Source: Planctomycetota bacterium
GTDB lineage: Bacteria > Planctomycetota > Phycisphaerae > UBA1845 > PWPN01
Reading direction: 5' to 3'
Assembly (NCBI GenBank): GCA_016209665.1
Contig: JACQVT010000058.1
Location: 1 to 12,952, forward strand
Length of the DNA: 12,952 nucleotides
The stretch's first letter is position 1. The number at the start of each line of letters is the position of its first letter. Both the position numbers and the translations under genes were made by a program. This document shows positions 7,755 through 12,952 of the stretch, one piece after another. A model generated the notes under the pieces. The model worked only from the letters and a program-made list of their open reading frames with translations. It ran no database searches and was not told where the DNA came from.

Positions 7755-8671
7755 ATGCTCGTGCCGGACATCTGTTCCAGGGCGAGCATGAGGGCGTGGG
7801 TGCCCTTGCGGCCGTGACCCTGGGCCTGGACGGCGAGGTAAAGCTGGTGGACGAGGGCCAGGCCGGGGAGCGGGAGATTCATCCGGCGGGCCTCGTCCAG
7901 GGCGATGCCCATGTCCTTGATGAAGTGCACGACGAAGAAGCCGGGGTCGAAGTTGCGCTTGAGGATGCGGGGGGCGAGGTTGGTGAGCGTCCAGCAGTTG
8001 GCCGCCCCGCCGCCAATGGACGCAAGCATCATCTCGAGGTTCAACCCGGCCCTGTGGCCGTACAGCAGCGATTCGCACACCCCGATCATCGTGCCGGCGA
8101 TGACGATCTGGTTGCACATCTTGGTGTGCTGGCCCGAGCCCGCACCGCCCTGGTAGACGACGTTCTTGCCCATCGCCTCGAGCAGCGGCCGGACCGCCTC
8201 GAAGGCCTGCCGGTCGCCGCCGACCATGATCGACAGCGTGGCGTTGCGGGCCCCGACGTCGCCGCCAGAGACCGGGGCGTCCAGAGCGGCGGCGCCGCGC
8301 TGGCGGGCGGCGCTGGCGATCTCGCGGGCCAGGCTCGGCTGAGTGGTGGTCATGTCCACGAGGATTCTGAGCGGCAACAAGTTGCCGCGGTCCTCGCCCG
8401 GCAGACCGGCCAGGACGCCGTTGTCGCCGACGTAGACTTCGCGGACGTCGGCCGGGAAGCCGACCATCGTGAATACCACCTCGCATCGGGAAGCGACGGC
8501 CCGCGGCGAGTCGGCCCAGGCGGCGCCGCGGTCAAGCAGCGGCTGGGCCTTGGCCCGCGTGCGGTTATAGACGACCGCCGGATGCCCGCGATCCATCAGG
8601 TGGCCGCACATCGAGGCCCCCATGACACCCGTGCCGATCCAGCCGATGCGAGTTTGTGGGGTGATCTCCAT
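7739..8671 (-). CDS. NAD(P)-dependent beta-hydroxyacid dehydrogenase (3-hydroxyisobutyrate dehydrogenase family)
   Basis: A protein of 310 aa, the standard length for the family. The N-terminal Rossmann domain opens with [13 protein letters not shown] (G13-x-G15-x-M-G18), followed by [10 protein letters not shown], where the Asn-Arg-Thr end of the second strand suggests a preference for NADP (inference). [11 protein letters not shown] (131-141) is the substrate-binding loop, and GQHTKMCNQ carries the catalytic lysine K184. The C-terminal helical domain contains [10 protein letters not shown]. Members reduce tartronate semialdehyde or oxidise 3-hydroxyisobutyrate and related acids; the sequence alone does not fix which. 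No clear Shine-Dalgarno precedes the ATG at 8671. It is the last gene of the leftward run, separated from the hydantoinase gene by two hairpins, so it is probably transcribed separately. Confidence 0.92.
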   Translation of the reverse strand: MEITPQTRIGWIGTGVMGASMCGHLMDRGHPAVVYNRTRAKAQPLLDRGAAWADSPRAVASRCEVVFTMVGFPADVREVYVGDNGVLAGLPGEDRGNLLPLRILVDMTTTQPSLAREIASAARQRGAAALDAPVSGGDVGARNATLSIMVGGDRQAFEAVRPLLEAMGKNVVYQGGAGSGQHTKMCNQIVIAGTMIGVCESLLYGHRAGLNLEMMLASIGGGAANCWTLTNLAPRILKRNFDPGFFVVHFIKDMGIALDEARRMNLPLPGLALVHQLYLAVQAQGHGRKGTHALMLALEQMSGTSIQAGA

Positions 8672-8728
8672 ACGAGTTCGCTTTCATGCCCAGCATTATT
8701 CACTGCCCATCCCTGAATCCTGAAATCC

Positions 8729-8747
8729 GACCGGCTGGAAGCCGGTC
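8729..8747. repeat. Short palindrome of the 'GACCGGCTTCCAGCCGGTC' type
   Basis: GACCGGCT (8729-8736) pairs with AGCCGGTC (8740-8747) around a 3-nt loop. On the minus strand one frame through it reads CGTGFQPVG. I recall this spurious peptide recurring in Planctomycetota gene predictions, where it marks a dispersed intergenic repeat. The dispersal is recollection, not measured here. Confidence 0.55.
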
Positions 8748-8760
8748 CCACAGAGAGAAC

Positions 8761-8807
8761 AAAGGGGACATTCTGCTTTTTCAATAAAGTAGAATGTCCC
8801 CTTTTTT
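8761..8807 (-). terminator. Strong hairpin downstream of the hydantoinase gene
   Basis: AAAGGGGACATTCT (8761-8774) pairs perfectly with AGAATGTCCCCTTT (8791-8804). The stem extends inward to about 19 bp (including one G-T pair) with a 6-nt loop. On the minus strand it lies 31 bp after the hydantoinase stop and is followed by TTTGTTCTCT, so it can terminate that gene. On the plus strand it is followed by T6 (8802-8807), making it potentially bidirectional. The GGGGACATTCT motif resembles palindromes spread by REP-associated transposases (recollection), so it may be a mobile repeat used as a terminator. Confidence 0.65.
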
Positions 8808-8835
8808 CCCTCTCCTCCGATACTCTCTGCCCGCG

Positions 8836-10236
8836 CTAGGGTCGGCCGGGGGCGCTGCGGGGCTGGAACCGGCCGTGACCGTTGCGGCCGACGAAACGGT
8901 AGTCGTCGACGATGAGTCGGCCCCGGCTGAACGTTTTCGCGGCGAAGCCCGCCAGCGGCCATCCCTGGAACGGGCTCCAGTCGGTGTTGGTCTCCATCTT
9001 GCGATGGTCGACCTTGATCCTGCGCCTCGGGTCGATGATGGCGATGTCGGCGTCGCTGCCCGCGGCGATCACGCCCTTACGGGGATATAGGCCCATGATC
9101 TTCGCGGGGTTGGTGCACAGCTTGGCGACCAAGTCCTTGATCGTCATGCGTTTGGCGAGCACGCCGTGCGTGTAGACGATCGGCAGCAACGTCTCGAGGC
9201 CCGGCATCCCCATCGGGATCTTCGTCCAGTCGCCTGCCCACATGGCCTTCTGCTCGCGGGTGAACGAGCAGGTGTCGGTGCTGATAACCGAGACCTCGCC
9301 GCGCTTGAGGCCGCGCCACAGCCGCTGCTGGTCGTCCTTCTTCTTGAGCTGGGGGCAGGTCGCGTACAGGTGGCCGTCCCTGCGGTGAAAGACCGAGTCG
9401 TCGAGCACGAGGTACTGGGCGCAGGTCTCGGCGAGCACGTCGACGCCGCGGTCCTGGGCGGCGGCGACGAGGTCGGCCCCATCGCCGGTGGACATGTGGA
9501 CGATGTACAGCCGGCCGCCGGTGGCCTCGGCCCAGGTGATCACGCGCTGGATGGCCTCGGCCTCGATGAAGTTCGGCCGGGTCATCGTGTGCAGACGGGC
9601 GCCGTAGCGGGCCATCTCGGCCTCGTTGTGGCGGCGCTCGATCAGTGCGTCGAGCACGCGGGCCGACTCGGCGTGGACGAGCAACATGCCGCCGTGCTTG
9701 CGGACCACCTCGAGCGTCTCGTAGATCGCCGCATCGTCGGACTGCCAGCCCTGGCTGGCGTAGATCATGAACTCCTTGACCGTGGGCAGGCCCGACTTGA
9801 TCAGGGCGGGTATCTCGGGGATGTGCCGCGGCGGGTTGGTGATGCAGACGTGGAAGCTGTAGTCGACGCAGGCCTTGCCGGCGGCCTTGGCGTGCCAGCG
9901 GTCGACGGCGGATTGCAGCGACTCGTCGCGGGTGGGGATGACGAAGTCAATGAGCGTGGTGACGCCGCCGCGGGCCGCCGCCCTGGTGCCGGTGTTGTAG
10001 TCGTCGGACGAGACCGTGCCGCAGAACGGCATCGCGAGGTGCACGTGCACGTCGACGGCCCCGGGCAGGACGTACATGCCGGCGGCATCCACGATGGTGG
10101 CGCCGTTGGCCGCCGCCTGCCGGGCCAGGCCCTTGCCGACGGCCGCGATCCGCTCGCCGGCGATCGCCACGTCCGCCTTGGCCAACCCGTCGGCGGAGAC
10201 GACCGTGCCGCCCCCGATGACCGTATCAAACGACAT
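8836..10236 (-). CDS. Dihydropyrimidinase / D-hydantoinase family amidohydrolase
   Basis: A protein of 466 aa, the usual family length. GGAG 6 nt upstream favours the ATG at 10236 over one 11 codons earlier. The family's metal-site signatures are present: VDVHVHL (H64, H66), VKEFMIYA (K154, the lysine normally carboxylated), LLVHAES (H188), YIVHMST (H247) and VISTDTCSF (D321). DDYNTGTRAAARGGVTTLIDF and FHVCITNPP also fit. The enzyme would open cyclic amides such as dihydrouracil or hydantoins using two zinc ions in the cytoplasm. In most members the motif after D321 is DHC; here it is DTC, which could shift substrate choice. No other pyrimidine-degradation gene is nearby, so the substrate is open. 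It follows the NagZ-type gene with a repeat-filled gap of 267 bp and has its own promoter candidate. Confidence 0.92.
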   Translation of the reverse strand: MSFDTVIGGGTVVSADGLAKADVAIAGERIAAVGKGLARQAAANGATIVDAAGMYVLPGAVDVHVHLAMPFCGTVSSDDYNTGTRAAARGGVTTLIDFVIPTRDESLQSAVDRWHAKAAGKACVDYSFHVCITNPPRHIPEIPALIKSGLPTVKEFMIYASQGWQSDDAAIYETLEVVRKHGGMLLVHAESARVLDALIERRHNEAEMARYGARLHTMTRPNFIEAEAIQRVITWAEATGGRLYIVHMSTGDGADLVAAAQDRGVDVLAETCAQYLVLDDSVFHRRDGHLYATCPQLKKKDDQQRLWRGLKRGEVSVISTDTCSFTREQKAMWAGDWTKIPMGMPGLETLLPIVYTHGVLAKRMTIKDLVAKLCTNPAKIMGLYPRKGVIAAGSDADIAIIDPRRRIKVDHRKMETNTDWSPFQGWPLAGFAAKTFSRGRLIVDDYRFVGRNGHGRFQPRSAPGRP

Positions 10237-10289
10237 ATCGAACTCCGTCGATGCTCGGCGGTTCCTCACGAGTACCGCCGCGGCTGTTG

Positions 10290-10318
10290 ATTATGAGCCT
10301 CGCAAGTGGGCAACGCAA
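10290..10318 (-). promoter_or_regulatory. Candidate promoter of the hydantoinase gene
   Basis: On the minus strand CATAAT (10295-10290) follows TTGCGT (10318-10313) by exactly 17 bp. The -10 is five of six to consensus and the -35 keeps TTG. The start point would fall near 10283, leaving a leader of about 45 nt that contains the Shine-Dalgarno. Confidence 0.4.
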
Positions 10319-10367
10319 ACTGGCCGCCGCCCGGCCGAATCTGGCCTTTGGTGCATCGTCGGCCTTC

Positions 10368-10471
10368 TTGGGGGCGGGCATCCCTGCCCGTCTTCGCTAT
10401 CGCCGGGAGACGGGAAAACGAAGAAGGCGGGCAAGGATGCCCGCCCCCCAAAGCAGCGATGCCCGCCCCCC
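10368..10471. repeat. Long imperfect inverted repeat, REP-like, with an extra half-copy
   Basis: The left arm (10368-10396, TTGGGGGCGGGCATCCCTGC and on) and right arm (10419-10451, CGAAGAAGGCGGGCAAGGAT and on) are imperfect inverse copies around a loop of about 22 nt. The right-arm core GATGCCCGCCCCCC (10436-10449) recurs as a direct copy at 10458-10471. The element fills the gap between the NagZ-type and hydantoinase genes on the leftward strand and can form a very stable hairpin in RNA. It has no T-tract. It resembles dispersed 'GGGCGGGCATCCTTGCCCGCC' repeats of Planctomycetota (recollection). Confidence 0.7.
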
Positions 10472-10503
10472 TCAACATGCCTGTCGCCACGGCCGGGGCA
10501 CAT

Positions 10504-11547
10504 TCATAGCAGGCCGAGCCTTCGCTTCAGCCGCATCACCCGCTGGTACGACCGGTCCACGCGGGCCTCGCCCAGCCGGCCCGATTCGACGAGCTGCTGC
10601 AGGATGGCCACGGTCCGCCGGGCGATGTCCCGGTCATACGCCATCACGTTGGCGTGCACGAGCACGTCGGCGCCGGCCTGCACGCACAACTCGACCGACT
10701 GTTCGAGTGTGTAGTTGGATTGAATCGCGCCCATGTTCAAATCGTCCGTGAACACCAGGCCGTCGAAACCCAATTGCTCCCGCAGCAGGCCGGTCACGAT
10801 CTTTTCCGACAGCGTCGCGGGCAGATGCGGGTCGAGCTGACGCAGGCGGACGTGGGCGGTCAGCACGGCATCCAGCACACCCCGCTGGATCAGGTGCCGA
10901 TAGGGCAACAGCTCAACATCGTCCCAGGTGTCCGTCACGTCGACCGCGCCTTTGTGCGAGTCAGTGGTGGAACTGCCGTGCCCGGGGAAGTGCTTGCCCG
11001 CGCAGAGAATTCCCGCCTCATGATGGGCCTCGATGAACTCCGCCGCATGCCGGGCGACGACCGCCGCGTCGGGCGAGAACGATCGGCCCTTGGCGGCGAT
11101 GATCGGATTGGCGGGATTGCGGTTCACGTCGAGCACGGGCGCGAAGTTGAAGTTGATGCCGCATTCCTTGAGCGTGCCGGCCAGCCGCCGGGCCTCGGCC
11201 CGCGTGAACGCCGGGTCGTTCCGTTCGCCCAGGTCGCGCGGCGAGGCGAACCTCGCGAATCCGTAGCGTTCCTTGAGCCGGATGGTCTGGCCGCCCTCGG
11301 CGTCGATCGAAATGAACAGCGGGACGGCGGCGGCTCGCTGCAAGTCAGCCGTGAGCCGGCGCACCTGCTCGGGCGAGCGGATATTGCCGTGCGTGTAGCC
11401 CATCGGGCTGTCGTTATCGGTGAGCCACACGCCGGCCAGGGGACGGTCGCGCAGCGACCGCAGGAATTCATCGCACTCGGCCGGTTCGGCCCCGCGGAAG
11501 CCGACCATCACCATCTGCCCCAGCTTGACCTCGATCCCGTCGACCAT
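10504..11547 (-). CDS. nagZ: NagZ-type beta-N-acetylglucosaminidase, glycoside hydrolase family 3
   Basis: A protein of 347 aa, close to NagZ length and without the C-terminal domain of larger family 3 enzymes. GGAGA 6 nt upstream supports the ATG at 11547; the frame stays open to 11679 but the extra residues are not family-like. KLGQMVMVGF opens the TIM barrel, and LFISIDAEGGQTIRL and FAPVLDVNRNP are substrate-site strands. The diagnostic KHFPGHG (K185 onward) is followed by four residues and D196-S-H198, the mobile catalytic loop particular to the N-acetylglucosaminidase subfamily. FTDDLNMG (D268, D269) holds the nucleophile. The role is removal of terminal GlcNAc, classically from muropeptides during cell-wall recycling. 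No signal peptide is visible, which agrees with a cytoplasmic NagZ. No recycling genes adjoin it. Confidence 0.93.
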   Translation of the reverse strand: MVDGIEVKLGQMVMVGFRGAEPAECDEFLRSLRDRPLAGVWLTDNDSPMGYTHGNIRSPEQVRRLTADLQRAAAVPLFISIDAEGGQTIRLKERYGFARFASPRDLGERNDPAFTRAEARRLAGTLKECGINFNFAPVLDVNRNPANPIIAAKGRSFSPDAAVVARHAAEFIEAHHEAGILCAGKHFPGHGSSTTDSHKGAVDVTDTWDDVELLPYRHLIQRGVLDAVLTAHVRLRQLDPHLPATLSEKIVTGLLREQLGFDGLVFTDDLNMGAIQSNYTLEQSVELCVQAGADVLVHANVMAYDRDIARRTVAILQQLVESGRLGEARVDRSYQRVMRLKRRLGLL

Positions 11548-11631
11548 CGTGGGTCTCCGTCCAGCGCGTGCGACGGTCAATGGTAGTCGACCGACCCCGG
11601 CAAACAAGCGGTCGAACCCGCGGAGATTGAG

Positions 11632-11661
11632 TTGACTCCTGTAGCAGGAGTCTGGTAAAAT
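11632..11661 (+). promoter_or_regulatory. Promoter for the dockerin-type secreted protein
   Basis: TTGACT (11632-11637), an 18-bp spacer, then TAAAAT (11656-11661). TGG directly before the -10 also gives an extended -10. It faces right towards the gene at 11863, leaving a leader of about 195 nt. Confidence 0.6.
11634..11652. promoter_or_regulatory. Operator-like palindrome inside the promoter spacer
   Basis: GACTCCTG (11634-11641) and CAGGAGTC (11645-11652) are perfect inverse copies around TAG. The site sits between the -35 and -10 boxes and overlaps the end of the -35. A bound dimeric regulator would block polymerase, so repression or MerR-like control is plausible. No regulator for it is encoded nearby. 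Confidence 0.55.
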
Positions 11662-11862
11662 CGTTTCGAGCCATATCATTCTGAAGGTGCGAGGAGGCGG
11701 GAAGTGGGCGTCCCCGGGTTTGGTCCTGGTCGTCCCGGAGTTGCGAGCAGCAGTAAGGCATGGGCGGGCTGGTTCCGCCGGTGCCGGTTATGGCGTTGGC
11801 GCCCGGTCGTTGAGCGCAATCGGCAAGACGGATTCAGTTCTCAGGTTGCAGGAGGGTCGAAG
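11662..11862 (+). other. Long 5' leader of the dockerin-type gene, no gene seen
   Basis: About 200 nt lie between the promoter and the Shine-Dalgarno at 11851; the full gene-free gap from the NagZ-type start is 315 bp. It holds short GC stems, for example CCGGG with CCCGG near 11713-11737 and GGCGG with CCGCC near 11763-11780. A second ribosome-binding-like GGAGG (11693-11697) lies 6 nt before a GTG at 11704 that is in frame with the gene. I recognise no riboswitch class. Confidence 0.4.
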
Positions 11863-12312
11863 ATGCGCAGGTCAACCGTTGCAGTCGCGTGGGTGCTGGT
11901 GGCCGGGCTGGCGGGCCGCGTCGAGGCCGCCCCGTGCTTTACCGTGACAGGTGTCTCGCCGACGATCGTCGGTCGAACGCTCAACCCCGCCACGACGTAC
12001 CACCGCATCGGTGGCAACGTGGCCGACGGCGATGTCGTGGTGATCGACACCACCGGGGCCAACCGCAGCTATGAGTTCGACACGAACTTTTCCGTGACGG
12101 CCGGCAACGTCGCCATACCGCTGGTCGCCCTGGACAACGTGGCGGCCACCCGGGCCCTGGCGGCGGCGGTCAACGCCGACCCTCTGGCCCCCTGCTTCGC
12201 CCAGGCGGTCCCGATCAGCGCGACCGAGCAGTACGTAGGTGATGCCGGACGGGACGACTACTCAGTGCCCGCGACAGTACCCCTTCCCCACCAGCGGCAA
12301 CCACACCAATAA
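11863..12312 (+). CDS. Secreted protein, N-terminal part of a frameshifted dockerin-type gene
   Basis: The frame of 149 aa begins at an ATG with GGAGGG 6 nt upstream. Residues 1-24 (MRRSTVAVAWVLVAGLAGRV, then EA and A) form a Sec signal, probably cut before APCF. The mature part reads as a beta-rich segment: DGDVVVIDTTGANRSYEFDT, then VTAGNVAIPLV and AATRALAAAVNADP. This layout recurs in large secreted surface proteins of unknown role. After DDYSVPATVP (codons 130-139) the frame turns into PLPHQRQPHQ and stops at 12310-12312. The neighbouring frame continues sensibly with FPTSGNHTNN, so one extra base in the CCCC run at 12280-12283 splits one gene of about 352 aa in two. Whether the shift is real or a sequencing error cannot be told from here. 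Confidence 0.75.
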   Translation: MRRSTVAVAWVLVAGLAGRVEAAPCFTVTGVSPTIVGRTLNPATTYHRIGGNVADGDVVVIDTTGANRSYEFDTNFSVTAGNVAIPLVALDNVAATRALAAAVNADPLAPCFAQAVPISATEQYVGDAGRDDYSVPATVPLPHQRQPHQ

Positions 12313-12922
12313 CGTGGGTGACGGTGACTGGGGTTCGCTCCGGTGGGTCGAGGCCAGCGGCCGCCGCGAGATGTGGCAGACCTTCGACATCAACTTTGCC
12401 CGGGCGGAGTTCGCCACGATCAGCGGTCTGGCGGCCGGCGGAACGACGAGCCCCAGCCAACTGACCTGGGGCATCGAAATCCGCGAGGACGACGAGACCG
12501 GCGCCATTCTCGCTCAGACGCCGTTGCATCAGGCCACCGAGCGATTCGACTGGACGCCCTTCTCCCACGTGGTGGCCCTGCCCGCCGGCGCGCATCACAT
12601 GGCGTTCGTGATCCACGGCACCAATTCCGACCCTGTCGACGCCGGCCTGCACCTGGACGACCTGATGCTCTACGTGGGCGCGGTCTTCTGGCCTGACGCC
12701 GATGGCGACGGCGACATCGACATGACCGACTTCGCCGCTTACCAGCAGTGTTACACCGATCCGAACACGGCTCATCCGCCATTGACCCCAGACTGCCTGC
12801 GGTTCGACCGCGACGGCAACGGTCACGTGGACACCGTTGACGGCACGGCGTTCATTGCCTGCGCCAGCGGGCCGGGAGTGCCGCCGGACGCGAGCAACCT
12901 CTTCCCGGGCTGCTCGTTCTAA
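12239..12922 (+). CDS. C-terminal part of the same gene, ending in dockerin-like calcium loops
   Basis: This frame is open from a GTG at 12239, but the sensible reading starts at about 12284, just after the frameshift. A TAG at 12236 and the lack of a Shine-Dalgarno argue against an independent gene. Residues about 16-145 form a beta-rich domain (WGSLRWVEASGRREMWQTFD, then FVIHGTNSD) of unrecognised family. The end carries two EF-hand-like loops: DADGDGDIDMTDFAAY (D153, D155, D157, D164) and FDRDGNGHVDTVDG (D190, D192, N194, D201), spaced and repeated as in type I dockerins. Such tails are common on secreted Planctomycetota proteins. No cohesin is in view, so the partner is unknown; calcium binding outside the cell is the likely property. 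Confidence 0.78.
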   Translation: MMPDGTTTQCPRQYPFPTSGNHTNNVGDGDWGSLRWVEASGRREMWQTFDINFARAEFATISGLAAGGTTSPSQLTWGIEIREDDETGAILAQTPLHQATERFDWTPFSHVVALPAGAHHMAFVIHGTNSDPVDAGLHLDDLMLYVGAVFWPDADGDGDIDMTDFAAYQQCYTDPNTAHPPLTPDCLRFDRDGNGHVDTVDGTAFIACASGPGVPPDASNLFPGCSF

Positions 12923-12952
12923 GTGGGAACGCAGAACGTGGCATGTACCAGC

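Noticed and set aside
7736..8716. A 326-codon rightward frame opposite the reductase
   Set aside because: Antisense shadow of a gene with intact dehydrogenase motifs.
9166..10290. A 374-codon rightward frame opposite the hydantoinase
   Set aside because: Antisense shadow: Gly/Val/Asp-rich, no motif, and no ribosome site that fits.
10368..10471. The repeat region read as a CRISPR array
   Set aside because: There are only two inverted arms and one half-copy, with no regular spacers and no cas genes.

Overview
The window is GC-rich and tightly packed. It looks like a chromosomal piece of a free-living Planctomycetota bacterium, perhaps Phycisphaerae-like. The signs are Tat-signal Gfo/Idh/MocA oxidoreductases beside a heparinase II/III-like lyase, a Uma2-family nuclease, a secreted protein ending in dockerin-like calcium loops, a pseudopilin-like 'DPFSG...LYS' C-terminus, and GC-rich palindromic or heptameric repeats between genes. 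The taxonomic reading is inference from gene style, not from a marker gene.

Layout. Positions 1-3931 form a leftward run: Uma2-type nuclease (3931-3380), a large secreted heparinase II/III-family lyase with a four-cysteine zinc-binding segment (3263-450), and a Tat-exported Gfo/Idh/MocA oxidoreductase cut by the window edge (396-1). Divergent from it is a second, complete Tat-type Gfo/Idh/MocA oxidoreductase (4090-5385). It is followed by a 7-nt tandem repeat ending in a hairpin, then an unrecognised secreted protein (5531-6910). At 7002-7481 sits a decayed toxin-antitoxin locus. It keeps a near-consensus promoter with an operator palindrome over the -10 box, about 30 codons of a Gp49/RelE-like toxin, and an apparently intact HigA-type antitoxin. 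From 11547 back to 7739 runs a second leftward series: a NagZ-type glycosidase, a dihydropyrimidinase/hydantoinase and a 3-hydroxyisobutyrate-dehydrogenase-family reductase, separated by hairpin-forming repeats. The right end (11632-12922) is a rightward dockerin-type secreted protein with a palindrome in its promoter spacer, a leader of about 200 nt, and a one-base frameshift in a C run.

Functionally, the left half fits polysaccharide processing: an exported lyase plus two exported oxidoreductases. The right half holds unrelated single-enzyme catabolic or recycling genes. I see no CRISPR array, tRNA, rRNA, insertion sequence or complete defence system. The most informative anomalies are the toxin remnant before a regulated antitoxin, the palindrome in the 11632 promoter, and several families of short intergenic repeats.
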